A stretch of 64,000 nucleotides of DNA, taken from the NCBI GenBank assembly GCA_963715455.1, contig OY970245.1, positions 2,418,001 to 2,482,000 of the forward strand, given 5' to 3'. This stretch comes from VRUE01 sp963715455. GTDB lineage: Bacteria; Actinomycetota; Thermoleophilia; Solirubrobacterales; 70-9. Position numbers and translations under genes: made by a program. Positions 1-8,996 of the stretch are shown here, in pieces (position 1 is the first letter of the stretch; each line of letters begins with the position of its first letter). The notes beneath the pieces were generated by a model. It saw nothing but the letters and a program-made list of their open reading frames with translations. It did no database searches and was not told the origin of the DNA.

Positions 1-95
1 ACGGTCGGTCCGCAGGCGTAGATGCCGACCTCCCGGTCGGGATCGAGCGAGACCAGCTCGCCGCTCAGCGTGTCCTTGATCCGCACCTGCCGCAT
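1..95 (-). CDS. cysS: Cysteinyl-tRNA synthetase, N-terminal fragment (runs off the window)
   Basis: Only the first 31 codons are present, starting at an ATG on the minus strand at 95. The fragment ends in GIYACGPT, which matches the conserved (Y/V)CGPTVYD block near the N-terminus of class I cysteinyl-tRNA synthetases. The block includes the first zinc-ligand cysteine of the family. The enzyme charges tRNA-Cys with cysteine in the cytoplasm. cysS is the usual downstream neighbour of ispF in Actinobacteria, and ispF lies about 2.7 kb upstream here, so context agrees. The HIGH and KMSKS motifs lie outside the window and cannot be checked. Confidence 0.85.
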   Translation of the reverse strand, partial: MRQVRIKDTLSGELVSLDPDREVGIYACGPT

Positions 96-107
96 CGGTG
101 CGGATGC

Positions 108-139
108 TAGGGCCTATTCCGTCAGGGGGCGTGGCCCTA
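108..139. terminator. Weak stem-loop between the coiled-coil gene and cysS
   Basis: TAGGGCC (108–114) pairs with GGCCCTA (133–139), a perfect 7-bp stem with an 18-nt loop. It lies just after the stop codon of the coiled-coil gene and ahead of the cysS start. No U-tract follows, so it may be a processing or attenuation hairpin or chance. Confidence 0.3.
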
Positions 140-146
140 CAGAGGT

Positions 147-1019
147 CTAGAAGGTGCGGTAGCCGGAGCCCGAAGCGGCGGTCGCTTCGCGACGTTCCCA
201 AGCCGGGGCCGTCTCGTCGGCGGCTGCCAGAACCTCGCGCCGGGCTCGCGAAGCACTCGCCTTGATCTCATCCTCGGCCGCCTGCCGCACGCGCTCCTCA
301 CGCTGCTCGGCCTGCAGGCGAATTCGCTCCGACTCGGCTTTCAGCGCCTCCTCGGCCCGCGTCCGCGCTATCTCGACCGCCTCGCCCTCGACCTTCTCGA
401 CCAGCTTGCGAACCCGCTCGTCGGCCTCGCGCCGCACGTCCACGGTGCCCTGCATGACGCGCTCCTCGATCTCCGCCTCGAGCCGCACCGCCAGCTCGTG
501 CGACTCAGCGGCAGCAGCCTCGGCTTCGGCAGCGCGCTGCTCGGCAGCGGCGACCCGTTGGTCGGCCTCCAGCTTGAGCTGGTCGAGCGCCTCTTTCTGG
601 CGCTGCTCGACCTCCTGCGTAGCGCTCTCGATCGCCTCAGCCAGTTTCTGCTCGGACTCTGCGCGGACCGAGCCCAGCTCGCGCGCCAGCGTTTCGCGGT
701 CCGCCTGCGCACGCTGCTGCGCCTGCTCGAAGGCCTTCTCGGCTCGATCACGCGCCGCCTCTGCGCGCTTCGCCCGCGACTCCGCTTGCTTGCGCTTGTC
801 GCGCTCCGTCGATACCCGTGCGCGACCCTCCTCACCGAGCTTGCGCAGGGTCGCCATCGCCCGCTCCTTGACCTCGGCGTGGACCTGATCGGCCCTCTCC
901 TCAGCCTTGGCAACGCGCTCCTCGCTGACCCGCACCCACTCGAGCGCCTGGCTGGCAGTCTCGTGCAACTCCTCGGTGGCTGCGCCGACTGCTCTCAGAT
1001 GCGCTGCGGAATCGCCCAT
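147..1019 (-). CDS. Long coiled-coil protein of unknown function
   Basis: The 290-residue product is almost wholly Ala, Glu, Arg, Lys and Gln from about residue 15 to 275, with heptad-like spacing and no Pro or Trp interruption until the C-terminal tail. This predicts one long alpha-helical coiled coil. No signal peptide or membrane segment is visible, so a cytoplasmic structural or scaffold role is likely (DivIVA-, SMC- or tropomyosin-like in composition only). It starts at an ATG (1019) and lies between an acyl-CoA ligase and cysS on the same strand. Several long frames on both strands overlap it because of its repetitive GC-rich codons, but this frame has the coherent composition. I do not recognise a named family. 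Confidence 0.65.
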   Translation of the reverse strand: MGDSAAHLRAVGAATEELHETASQALEWVRVSEERVAKAEERADQVHAEVKERAMATLRKLGEEGRARVSTERDKRKQAESRAKRAEAARDRAEKAFEQAQQRAQADRETLARELGSVRAESEQKLAEAIESATQEVEQRQKEALDQLKLEADQRVAAAEQRAAEAEAAAAESHELAVRLEAEIEERVMQGTVDVRREADERVRKLVEKVEGEAVEIARTRAEEALKAESERIRLQAEQREERVRQAAEDEIKASASRARREVLAAADETAPAWERREATAASGSGYRTF

Positions 1020-1101
1020 GCAAGGGCAAACCTACTACGGGCAGCGGAGGGTCAAAACCGGCTGTCGCCGCCCAAATCCCGCAATTAGCGGCTTCGCTGC
1101 G

Positions 1102-2751
1102 CTAGGCCGACTTTTGCGCCTCGCGCTCGCGCAGCTCGCGCTTCAGCACCTTGCCGGTGGCATTGCGGGGCAGCTCCTCGAGAAACTCAATCTCGCGTGG
1201 CGCCTTGTAGGAGGCGAGGTTGGCCTTGATGTGCGCTCTGAGCTCTTCTTCGGAGACCTCGCCCCCGGCAGCGATGACGACAAACGCCTTCAGCCGCTGG
1301 CCGAACTCGTCGTCCTCGACCCCGATCACGGCAACCTCGACCACCGAGGCATGGTCGGCGAGCAGGTCCTCGACCTCGCGCGGGAAGACGTTCTCGCCAC
1401 CGGAGACGATCATCTCGTCGTCGCGGCCGTCGATGAAGAGGCGGCCCTCGGCATCGATGTGGCCGACGTCGCCACTGCAGAGCAGTCCGTCAATCGCCTC
1501 CTTGCCACCGCCGCCCGTATAGCCCTCGAAGGACATCTCGTTGCCGACGAAGATGCGCCCCACCTCGCCCTGGGGGACCTGTTGGCCAGCCTCGTCGTAG
1601 AGCCGCACCGTCGTGCCGCGCGGCGGGCGCCCAGCGGTGCCCGGTGCAGCGCGCAGATCCTCGGGCGTGGCCACGGTCGCGTAGGCGACCTCGGTCGAGC
1701 CGTAGAGGTTGTAGACGTTGTCGCCGAAGCGGTCCATCCACTCGATCGCCAACTCGCCCGGCAGGGCCGAGCCCGAGACCGAGGTGATGCGCAATGAGGA
1801 AAGGTCGTAGGCGGCAAGCGTCTCCTCGGGCAGGCGCAGGATGCGCTGCAGCATGACCGGCACCACGCCGAGCACCTCGGTGCGGTGCTCCTGGACCGCG
1901 CGCAGCGTCTGCTCGGGGTCGAAGCGCCGGCGCAGCACCATCGTCGAGGCAGTGGGCAGGCTGACGACGAAGTGGAAGAACCCCCAGGAGTGGAAGAGGG
2001 GCGCGGCGATCATCATCCGCTCGCGGGCGTGGTAGGGGATCCTGTCGATCAGCGCCGCCATCGCCATCAACCCGTCGGGGCTGGAGCGCTGCGCCCCCTT
2101 TGGCGCGCCGGTCGTGCCCGAGGTGAGGATCACGAAACGCGGCTTGTCGGGTGGCGGCTTGTGGTTGGAGTCCTCGTTGGCGACGATCAGCGAGTCGAGC
2201 GTCTGCTCGGCGGGGTCTCCGTCGGTCCAGGCAATGATCCGCTCAATGCCCTCATCGACGCCGTCGAGCAAACCAGCGAACTCTTCGTCGTAGACCAGCG
2301 CTTTTGGGCCCTCGCGGCGCGTCACCTCGACCAGCTGTGGCCCGGCGAACATCGTGTTGAGGTAAAGCGCGCTGGCGCCGAGCTTGGCGGCGGCCAGGGT
2401 GGTCTCGATGAAGCCACGATGGTTGCGGCACATCACCCCGATGCCGTCGCCGGGGCCGATGCCCATGCCGGCGAAGGCGTGGGCGAGCGCGTTGGTGCGG
2501 CGCTGCACACGTTCGAAGCTGAGCGAGCCGCGCTCGTCGATCAGCATCGTCTCGTGTGGGTATTTGTGCGCCGCCGTAGCTACCCCGGTCGCCGGCGAGG
2601 CCCCCCAGCGCAGGAAGGTGGCTGCGACCTTGGCCGAGCGATCCGGACGGGACGGGCCGAGGATGCCGGCCTCGCGCAGCACTCGCGCCTCGAAGGCCAG
2701 GTCAGAGGCCGACTGGCGGATGCCCGACGCTATGGAGCCGATCGTTGCCAT
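1102..2751 (-). CDS. AMP-dependent acyl-CoA synthetase/ligase (ANL superfamily)
   Basis: 549 residues, the normal length for the family. The ATP/phosphate-binding loop TSGTTGAPKG is at residues 210–219, the YGSTE aromatic/acid motif at 350–354, the hinge GRDDEMI near 442–448, the SGGENVFP block at 450–457, and the catalytic lysine in NATGK (K534). All core motifs are intact, so the protein should activate a carboxylic acid to the acyl-AMP and then the CoA thioester. No signal peptide is visible. The substrate cannot be read from sequence; a medium- or long-chain fatty acid is most likely. It follows ispF with a 14-nt gap, so the two are probably cotranscribed although functionally unrelated. 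Confidence 0.9.
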   Translation of the reverse strand: MATIGSIASGIRQSASDLAFEARVLREAGILGPSRPDRSAKVAATFLRWGASPATGVATAAHKYPHETMLIDERGSLSFERVQRRTNALAHAFAGMGIGPGDGIGVMCRNHRGFIETTLAAAKLGASALYLNTMFAGPQLVEVTRREGPKALVYDEEFAGLLDGVDEGIERIIAWTDGDPAEQTLDSLIVANEDSNHKPPPDKPRFVILTSGTTGAPKGAQRSSPDGLMAMAALIDRIPYHARERMMIAAPLFHSWGFFHFVVSLPTASTMVLRRRFDPEQTLRAVQEHRTEVLGVVPVMLQRILRLPEETLAAYDLSSLRITSVSGSALPGELAIEWMDRFGDNVYNLYGSTEVAYATVATPEDLRAAPGTAGRPPRGTTVRLYDEAGQQVPQGEVGRIFVGNEMSFEGYTGGGGKEAIDGLLCSGDVGHIDAEGRLFIDGRDDEMIVSGGENVFPREVEDLLADHASVVEVAVIGVEDDEFGQRLKAFVVIAAGGEVSEEELRAHIKANLASYKAPREIEFLEELPRNATGKVLKRELREREAQKSA

Positions 2752-2765
2752 GCGGATCGGGAAGC

Positions 2766-3221
2766 CTAGTCGCTATCCACCGAAGCCACCGCTATGCAGG
2801 CGATTCCCTCGCCACGGCCGATCCAGCCCATGCCCTCGTTGGTCGTTGCCTTGACGCTCACCCGGGCTGAGGTCACCTCGGCCAGGTTGCGCTCCATCTC
2901 CGCTCGCAGCGGCCCGATGCGCGGCTGCTCGCAGATCAGGGTCGCGTCGATGTTGACGATTCGCCCAGCAACGGTGCCAACCACGGTGCTCAGCAGGTCA
3001 ATCGAGTCGGCATCTCGCCAGCGCTCCTCATCGTCGGGGAAGAGCGCGCCAATGTCACCGCTGCCGGCGGCGCCGAGCAGGGCGTCGATCACGGCATGGG
3101 TGAGCACATCGGCGTCGGAGTGCCCGTCGAGGCCCAGCTCGTGCTCGACCTCGACCCCACCGAGGATCAGCTTGCGGCCCGCGGCGAAGCGGTGGCTGTC
3201 GTAGCCGATTCCGACGCTCAT
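2766..3221 (-). CDS. ispF: 2-C-methyl-D-erythritol 2,4-cyclodiphosphate synthase
   Basis: 151 residues, a typical length. It starts GIGYDSHRF, giving the metal ligands Asp8 and His10, and continues with LDGHSDADVLTH, giving His34 and the third ligand His42. It catalyses the fifth MEP-pathway step, converting CDP-ME 2-phosphate to MEcPP for isoprenoid synthesis, normally as a cytoplasmic trimer. Its ATG overlaps the stop of the upstream PHP phosphatase gene by 4 nt (ATGA), suggesting translational coupling. In many Actinobacteria ispF directly follows ispD; here two genes separate them. Confidence 0.97.
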   Translation of the reverse strand: MSVGIGYDSHRFAAGRKLILGGVEVEHELGLDGHSDADVLTHAVIDALLGAAGSGDIGALFPDDEERWRDADSIDLLSTVVGTVAGRIVNIDATLICEQPRIGPLRAEMERNLAEVTSARVSVKATTNEGMGWIGRGEGIACIAVASVDSD

Positions 3222-4075
3222 CGAGCCTCATCCTCGCGCACCGCGGCACCCAGTGGCTCCAATCGGCATTCGCGTCGCTCGAACACGCAGATCTCCCCCA
3301 CCCCCAGGTCGCCGAGGCACTCGACCGCCTCTGCGTAGGCAAAACCAACTTGCTCGGGCAGATGCGCATCCGAGGAAAGCGCAAACGGGGCGCCGGCCTC
3401 GACACACATCTCGGCGAAGGCGACGGCCGGGTAGAGCTCGCCGACGGGCTTGCGCAACCCCGCGGTGGAGAGCTCCACTGCGATACCGCTCTCGGCGATC
3501 GCTTCTACCGCTGGCTCGTAGTAGAAGCGCGGATCGCGCTCGGGCATTGGCCGTGCGCCCCCCCAGACCTTGACCAAATCCGGGTGGGCGAGGATGTCGA
3601 AGAGCCCGGTGCGGACGCACTCAGTCAGAGCCTCGAAGTAGCGGCGCCAGACCTCGTCGGGGTCACCGCTGCGCTCCCAGACGTCCCAGCCCTCGTGATC
3701 GACCGCCTGCTCCCCGACGAAGTGCACCGCGCCGACCACGTAGTCGAAGTCGCGCGCCTCCAGCAACGTGGCGGTGCGGTCTTCGGCGCCGGGTACGAAA
3801 TCGCACTCGACCCCAAGCCGCAACGGCGTGCTGCGCACGAACTCGCAGTAAGCATCGAGGTCGTCGCGCGCCTCTTCCTCCCAGAACGGATGCCGCCAGA
3901 GGTCGAGGGCCTGGGTGAAGCGGTAGACGTGCTCAGAGACGCCGAGCTCCTCGATCCCCGCCTCGCGAGCGGCAGCCAAGTAGCGCTCGACGTTCTCGCT
4001 CGTGAAGTAGCGCTCGGGCGGCGTGTCGGGCTCGTCGGGACGCAGGTGCAGGTGGTAGTCGGTCAGCATCGGCAC
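3218..4075 (-). CDS. PHP-domain phosphoesterase, histidinol-phosphatase (HisK-like) family
   Basis: 285 residues beginning LTDYHLHLRPDE, the first metal-binding motif of PHP phosphoesterases (His8 and His10). Later metal-ligand blocks are visible: VSEHVY, LGVECDFVPG, GAVHFV, ILAHPDLVK and LSSDAHLPEQ. This layout matches the HisJ/HisK-type histidinol-phosphate phosphatases, which dephosphorylate L-histidinol phosphate. No his genes are nearby, so another small phosphomonoester substrate is possible. The start is a GTG at 4075, with an ATG two codons later as an alternative. It is translationally coupled to ispF and divergent from the DUF389 gene across only 39 nt. Confidence 0.8.
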   Translation of the reverse strand: MPMLTDYHLHLRPDEPDTPPERYFTSENVERYLAAAREAGIEELGVSEHVYRFTQALDLWRHPFWEEEARDDLDAYCEFVRSTPLRLGVECDFVPGAEDRTATLLEARDFDYVVGAVHFVGEQAVDHEGWDVWERSGDPDEVWRRYFEALTECVRTGLFDILAHPDLVKVWGGARPMPERDPRFYYEPAVEAIAESGIAVELSTAGLRKPVGELYPAVAFAEMCVEAGAPFALSSDAHLPEQVGFAYAEAVECLGDLGVGEICVFERRECRLEPLGAAVREDEAR

Positions 4076-4114
4076 GCGAGACTAGGCGACTCGGGTCGCG
4101 GATACGCTGCGGCC

Positions 4115-5092
4115 GTGGTCCACCTACGGATCGTGACGCCAGCAGACCGCTGCCAGCAGGTTCTCGACCTGCTCGAAGCTGCCCCCTCAGCCTCCAACCT
4201 GGTCTACCTCCCAGGGGCCGCCCGTCAGCCACGCGGCGACGTGGTGCTCTGCGACATCGCCCGCGAGGAAGCCAGCGTGCTGATCGAGGATCTCAAGGAG
4301 CTGGGCATTGCCCGCGACGGCTCGATCGCTCTCGAGCAGATCGACTCGCAGCTCTCCAAAGCGGCCGATCGCGCCGAGCGGGCGGCGCGCGGTGCGACTT
4401 CCGACGCCGTCGTCTGGGAGGAGGTCGAGGCGCGCACCTCCGAGACCACCGAGCTGAGCGGCACCTTCCTCGCCTTCATGGCCCTCGCCTGCCTGATTGC
4501 CGCGGTCGGCATCTTCACTGGCTCGCCGATCCTGATCGTCGGCGCGATGGTTGTCGGCCCGGAGTTCGGGCCGCTGGCCGGGCTCTGCGTGGCCGCCGTC
4601 GAGCGCCGCCGAGGCGTCGCCCTGCGCTCGCTGACCGCGCTCGCCGTCGGCTTTCCGGTGGGCATCACGGCCGCCTTCCTCTTCACCCTGTTCTGTGTGG
4701 CGACAGGGCTCGTCGCGGCCGACTTCAGATCGGTCGACAATCCCCTGACCCGCTTCATCGCCGAGCCCGAAGCGTTCTCTTTCATCGTCGCTGCCTTTGC
4801 CGGCGCCGCCGGCGTGCTCTCGCTTACCTCAGCTAAGTCAGGCGCCCTCGTCGGCGTCTTGATCTCGGTGACGACGATCCCCGCGGCGGCCAACATCGGC
4901 GTCGCTGCGGCGCTCGGCAACTGGAGCGACTGGCGCGGTGCAATGGCTCAGCTCAGCCTCAACCTGATCGCCATCGTGCTCGCCGGCGTCGCCACCCTCG
5001 CGTTCCAGCGCCGCCTCTTCACCCGCCGCCGGGAGCGGCACCTGCGCGATCAGCGAGCAGCAACTCAGCCAGGCGCAGATCGAGCGGCGTAG
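4115..5092 (+). CDS. DUF389 family polytopic membrane protein
   Basis: 325 residues if started at GTG 4115. The frame stays open far upstream, but that part is antisense to the PHP gene and has no coherent protein character. The N-terminal ~110 residues form a soluble ACT-like region. From about residue 115 there are five or six hydrophobic segments, including GSPILIVGAMVVGPEFGPL, the hallmark DUF389 block of Gly/Pro-rich membrane turns. A basic tail follows the last segment. DUF389 proteins are inner-membrane proteins of unsettled function. The last 74 nt overlap the 3' end of ispD on the other strand, a convergent overlap in which both C-termini appear real. Confidence 0.8.
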   Translation: MVHLRIVTPADRCQQVLDLLEAAPSASNLVYLPGAARQPRGDVVLCDIAREEASVLIEDLKELGIARDGSIALEQIDSQLSKAADRAERAARGATSDAVVWEEVEARTSETTELSGTFLAFMALACLIAAVGIFTGSPILIVGAMVVGPEFGPLAGLCVAAVERRRGVALRSLTALAVGFPVGITAAFLFTLFCVATGLVAADFRSVDNPLTRFIAEPEAFSFIVAAFAGAAGVLSLTSAKSGALVGVLISVTTIPAAANIGVAAALGNWSDWRGAMAQLSLNLIAIVLAGVATLAFQRRLFTRRRERHLRDQRAATQPGADRAA

Positions 5093-5729
5093 TCACCTTC
5101 AGGTTCTCGGCCGGGGAGGGATGGATCAGCACCCGGCCCCTCGCCGCCTCGACCAGCGAGGCCTCGTCGGTGGCCGCCGCCGCGTCCTCGGCGCCTTCCA
5201 GCGCCGCGCGCAGCGCCTCGACCCGGAACACCTGCGGCGTCTGCGCCGCCCAAAGGCAACTGCGATCGAGCGTCTGCTCGATGAGGAGTCCTGCATTTGG
5301 CACGTTCTCGGTGCCCGATGCAGCACTCGTCGCCTGCTTGATCGTGTCGGTGAGTGGGGTGGCGGCGATGGCGCCGGATGCGTCGGCGTCGGTCTTGAGG
5401 GTCGCGATTACCTCCTCGACCAGCTCAGCGGTGACCAGCGGCCGGGCCGCGTCATGGATCGCGACCAGCTCCGTGCCGACCGCCTGCAGGGCGTTGGACA
5501 CTGACTGAGACCGGGTCGCACCGCCGTCAAGGACTTCGACGTCGTTGTCACCCAGGTCGTGAGCATGTCCCGGCGGGCAAGCGACGACGATCGCGCCCAC
5601 CGACGGTGCATCCCGAAAGGCCGCCACAGACCACTCGACCAGCGGTCGGCCGGCGAGCGGCACGAAGGCCTTCGGGCCGCCAGCTCCGAGTCGCTCCCCG
5701 GAGCCGGCGGCCGCGATGACCGCGGTGAC
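5019..5729 (-). CDS. ispD: 2-C-methyl-D-erythritol 4-phosphate cytidylyltransferase (start codon abnormal)
   Basis: The N-terminal nucleotide-binding signature AAAGSGERLGAGGPKAF is clear. VEVLDGGATRSQSVSNAL, AIHDAARPLV and AAQTPQVFR follow, matching IspD motifs in order. About 236 residues is the right size. It catalyses CTP-dependent formation of CDP-ME in the MEP pathway. There is no ATG, GTG or TTG in this frame between the carD stop region and the conserved core. The coordinate given uses a GTC codon (5729) followed by ACC GCG GTC ATC. ATC at 5717 is the other candidate. The frame is +1 relative to carD and remains open through the whole 3' part of carD. Confidence 0.85.
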   Translation of the reverse strand, partial: VTAVIAAAGSGERLGAGGPKAFVPLAGRPLVEWSVAAFRDAPSVGAIVVACPPGHAHDLGDNDVEVLDGGATRSQSVSNALQAVGTELVAIHDAARPLVTAELVEEVIATLKTDADASGAIAATPLTDTIKQATSAASGTENVPNAGLLIEQTLDRSCLWAAQTPQVFRVEALRAALEGAEDAAAATDEASLVEAARGRVLIHPSPAENLKVTTPLDLRLAELLLADRAGAAPGGG

Positions 5730-5739
5730 GCTGCTGGAG

Positions 5740-6282
5740 CTAGGCGGTCGCCGTGGCGGCGAAGCGCTCCTCCAACAAGCCGTCGAGGTATTCCTCCGCG
5801 CCCTCCTCGTCTTTGTCGAGCGCGTACATGAACTCCGAGGCGAGGATCTTCTTCGCCCGCGTGTACATCTGCTTCTCGCCGGTGGAGAGGCCCTTTTCCA
5901 TCTCGCGGATGGCGAGGTTGCGGACGACCTCGGCCAACTCGAAGACGTCGCCGGTCTTGATCTTCTCGCGGTTGTACTTAAAGCGCCGGTTCCAGTTCTT
6001 CGGCATATCTGACACGTCATCGGTGAGGACGTCGGTCACCTTCTTGATTTCTTCCTCATCGATCACCCGCCGAAGACCGGCAACGCCAGCGTTCTCGCAA
6101 GGAACCATCACCGTCAGCTCGTTGTGGAGGATCTTGATCGTGAGGTATTCACGCTCCTCCCCCATCAGCTCACGAGACTCCTTCTTCAGCACGAGGCCAG
6201 CACCGTGATGTGGGTAGACGACCTTGTCCCCCTCCTCGAAGTCGCAGACATAAGGGACGTCCGCTTCGAAGTCCACCTCCAT
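5740..6282 (-). CDS. carD: CarD-type transcriptional regulator
   Basis: 180 residues. The N-terminal part (about 15–70) has FEEGDKVVYPHHGAG and YLTIKILHNELTVMVP, the RNA-polymerase-binding (RID) domain of CarD/CdnL/TRCF. The C-terminal helical region (about 85–165, with LSTGEKQMYTRAKKILASE) corresponds to the DNA-binding domain including the wedge-type Trp (NWNRRFKYN). CarD stabilises the open promoter complex and acts on rRNA and housekeeping promoters. A good Shine–Dalgarno (AGAGGAGG) precedes the ATG. It sits between disA and ispD, the usual actinobacterial position. Confidence 0.96.
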   Translation of the reverse strand: MEVDFEADVPYVCDFEEGDKVVYPHHGAGLVLKKESRELMGEEREYLTIKILHNELTVMVPCENAGVAGLRRVIDEEEIKKVTDVLTDDVSDMPKNWNRRFKYNREKIKTGDVFELAEVVRNLAIREMEKGLSTGEKQMYTRAKKILASEFMYALDKDEEGAEEYLDGLLEERFAATATA

Positions 6283-6348
6283 GGCCTCCTCTGCAACTAG
6301 CTCAGAAATCGGGTGCTCCTTTCTCTCGTCGACGGCGTCGATCGCCGT

Positions 6349-7464
6349 TCAGCTATGTAGGTACCTGTCAACCAGATCGACCTCCTGGAGCCTGCGCAGG
6401 GCCTCACGGATGTCCTTGGCCCTGGTGGACCCAACTCCGTCTACGGCCTCGAGGTCGGCGTCGGAGGCAGCGAGGACCTCCTCCAGCCCACCCAGCTCGT
6501 GGATGATCTTCTGGACGACAAGTTTTGGGATGCGCGGCACGCGGCCGAGCACGCGGTAGCCGCGCGGGGCCACCGGGAAGTCGAGCGTGTTGAGCTTGCG
6601 GTCGTAGCCGAGCAGCTCGGCCAGCCGACCGAAGTCGAGCACGTCCTCGTGCGGCATGCGGGCCAGCGACTGCAGGACCGAGGCGAGGTTCCCCTCGGAG
6701 TCCTCGACGCTGTAGTCGCGGATCAAGGCGGTCTTGTCGGCGGCGACGCCGACCATCGTCTCCTCGAGTTGCATCTCGATCAGGCGGCCCTCGGTGCCGA
6801 GCTCGACGATGTAGCGCTCGACCTCGACCGCCATGCGCGTCACCAGCTCAGCTCGCTGCAGCACGGCGAGCGCGTCGTAGAGCACGCCGCCGCCCTCGAA
6901 CTCGAGCACGGTGAGTCGGGTCGAGACCTGGTCGAGCCGGGCGCGGTACTTGTCGAGCGTCGCCAGGCCCTGGTTGGCCTTGGCCAGCACTGCGGGGATG
7001 TCCTGGAGGATGTACTTGGTCCCCTCGACATAGAGCGAGACGACGTCGCGCCGCTGCGAGATCGCGATGACCAGGGCATCGGTCTGTTTGGAGACGCGCT
7101 CGGCGGTACGGTGGCGGGTGCCGGTCTCCGAGGAGAGGATCGTCGGGTCGGGCATCAGCTGCACGTTGGCCCAAGCAATCGTCGTCGCCTCGGCGTTGAG
7201 CACGATCGCCCCGTCCATCTTTGCCACTTGGTAGAGCATCGCCGGCGTGTAGTCGATGTCGAGCTTGATCCCGCCGGAGAGCAGGTGGGAAATGTCGCTC
7301 GGATCGCCGACGACGATCAGGCCACCCGTGCGCGAGTGGACGATGTTGTCGAGGCCCTCACGCAGGGCACCACCCGGCGCGACGACATCCAGAGCCCTCA
7401 GTAGTCGGGGATCTTGGCGTTCGGACAACTCGTGAAGCTCATCCCCAGGCAGCGCTGACATCAC
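6349..7464 (-). CDS. disA: Diadenylate cyclase DisA (c-di-AMP synthase, DNA-integrity scanning)
   Basis: 371 residues, close to the usual ~360. The DAC domain carries DGA at 84–86 and the RHRTAER block at 117–123, both required for condensing two ATP to c-di-AMP. A helical linker follows. The C-terminus has a helix-hairpin-helix DNA-binding motif (VDGVGSTRAKDIREAL) that in characterised DisA binds branched DNA. The neighbour carD, 66 nt downstream, is conserved context. The usual partner radA is not upstream; the broken MFS gene occupies that place. Confidence 0.96.
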   Translation of the reverse strand: MMSALPGDELHELSERQDPRLLRALDVVAPGGALREGLDNIVHSRTGGLIVVGDPSDISHLLSGGIKLDIDYTPAMLYQVAKMDGAIVLNAEATTIAWANVQLMPDPTILSSETGTRHRTAERVSKQTDALVIAISQRRDVVSLYVEGTKYILQDIPAVLAKANQGLATLDKYRARLDQVSTRLTVLEFEGGGVLYDALAVLQRAELVTRMAVEVERYIVELGTEGRLIEMQLEETMVGVAADKTALIRDYSVEDSEGNLASVLQSLARMPHEDVLDFGRLAELLGYDRKLNTLDFPVAPRGYRVLGRVPRIPKLVVQKIIHELGGLEEVLAASDADLEAVDGVGSTRAKDIREALRRLQEVDLVDRYLHS

Positions 7465-7554
7465 TGTCTAGGATGCCAAAAACCGCTTTGGAATGCGGTG
7501 TGACTAATCCCCAGTGGACAGGTCGGAATGGACACTGTCAAGGAAACCGCTCAC

Positions 7555-8986
7555 TTATAGATGGAATCTGCGGTGGTGAGTGTGGTGCTGGAGCGCCCGT
7601 GGCTGCGGCTTGCCGGCGACGTTGGGATCTGGCCCGGGACTGGCCGGATCGCGGACGAAGGCCCAGGTGAGAGCCGTGCCGATTGCGCAGAGAGCCACCG
7701 AGACCCAGGTCGAGCCAGCGATCGAGGCGGTGAACGAGTCACCACTTGCCTGCAGGGCGTGGAAGGCGGCGCCGGTCGCCGCCAGGGCCAGGGAGCCGGC
7801 GACGATGCGGTCCATGGCCAGCACCCCGGAGGCGATCCCCACCTTCTCGGCCGGCATCGCCGCCATCGCCGCGGTTGACATCGGCGCGTAGACGAGGCCG
7901 ATGGCGATTCCGAAGAGCAGGTAGCCAACAAGCAGCATGGTGTAGGGGCTATCGGGGGCGATCTGGGTGAGCACGATCAGGCCGGCGGTGCCGCAGACCA
8001 TGCCGGCGGTCATCAGGCCGCGGGCGCCGAAGCGCCCGATCAGACGACCGGAGAAAGGGCGAGATGAAGACCATCGGCGCGGTCACCGGCAGAATCAGCA
8101 ACCCACTGAGGATCGCCGAGTGCCCGCGCGCGTCCTGCAGGTACTGGGGCTGGAAGAACATCACCGCCCAGTAGGAGCCGACGACGGCAAAGGCGGCGGC
8201 GCTGGCGCCGAAGTACGGGCCGTTGCGAAACAACTCGAGTTCGACGATCGGGTTGCGCGCGCGGCGCTCGATCCAGGCGAAGAGCGCCAGGGCGAGGAGG
8301 CCGGCGACGGCGAGCGCCGCGGTCAGCTCTGCCGCCCAGACCCGCGACTGGACGAGGGCGAGGACGACAGCCCCCAGGCCGGCCGTCAGGGCCAGCAGAC
8401 CAGGCAGATCGATACGTGCCCCAGCGCCGGGATCGCGTGACTCGGGCGCCGCCCAAACGGTAATCGCGATGCCGGCGACGATGACCGGCAGGTTCACCCA
8501 AAAGATCAGCCGCCAGTCGAGCTCGACCAACGCCCCGCCAAGCAATGGCCCGATCGCCAGCGCGATCGCCGAGACCGCCGCCCAGATGCCCAGCGCCCGC
8601 GGCTGCTCCGCGGCCGGGAAGGCATTGCAGACGATCGCCAGCGAGAGCGAGAGCACCGGTGCGGCGCCGACGCCCTGCAGCACACGACCGGCGATCAGCA
8701 TCTCGGGGCTCTGGGCAGCGCCAGAGAGCACCGAGCCGACGCCGAAGATCGCCATGCCGATCAGGAAGGCCCGCTTGCGGCCGAGCATGTCGCCCAACCG
8801 CCCAGCGGTTACCACCAGCACGGCGATGGTCAACAGGTAGCCATTCATCACCCACTGCAGCGCCGCGGCGCTGGCGCCCAGCTCCTTGCGGATCGAGGTC
8901 AGCGCCAGAGCAACCACGGTCGAGTCGAGCATCAAGATGAAAAGACCCGCGCAAGCCCCGATCAGCGTCCACCACTTGCGCGTCAC
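7555..8986 (-). pseudogene. MFS drug-type efflux transporter (DHA2-like), split by a +1 frameshift
   Basis: Two frames together make one transporter of about 476 residues. The N-terminal part (from GTG 8986) has WWTLIGACAGLFILMLDST, the DHA2 family opening, and GRLGDMLGRKRAFLIG, MFS motif A. It runs to SPF at about 8054 and then degenerates. Skipping one base at about 8053 restores SGRLIGRFGARGLMTAG and the remaining four or five membrane segments to a stop at 7555. The total span is 3n+1, consistent with one inserted base. It is either a recent pseudogene or a sequencing/assembly error. The GTG start leaves a 10-nt gap after the aldo/keto reductase stop; an upstream ATG (9046) would overlap that gene. 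Confidence 0.85.
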
Positions 8987-8996
8987 GCGCGGCAGC

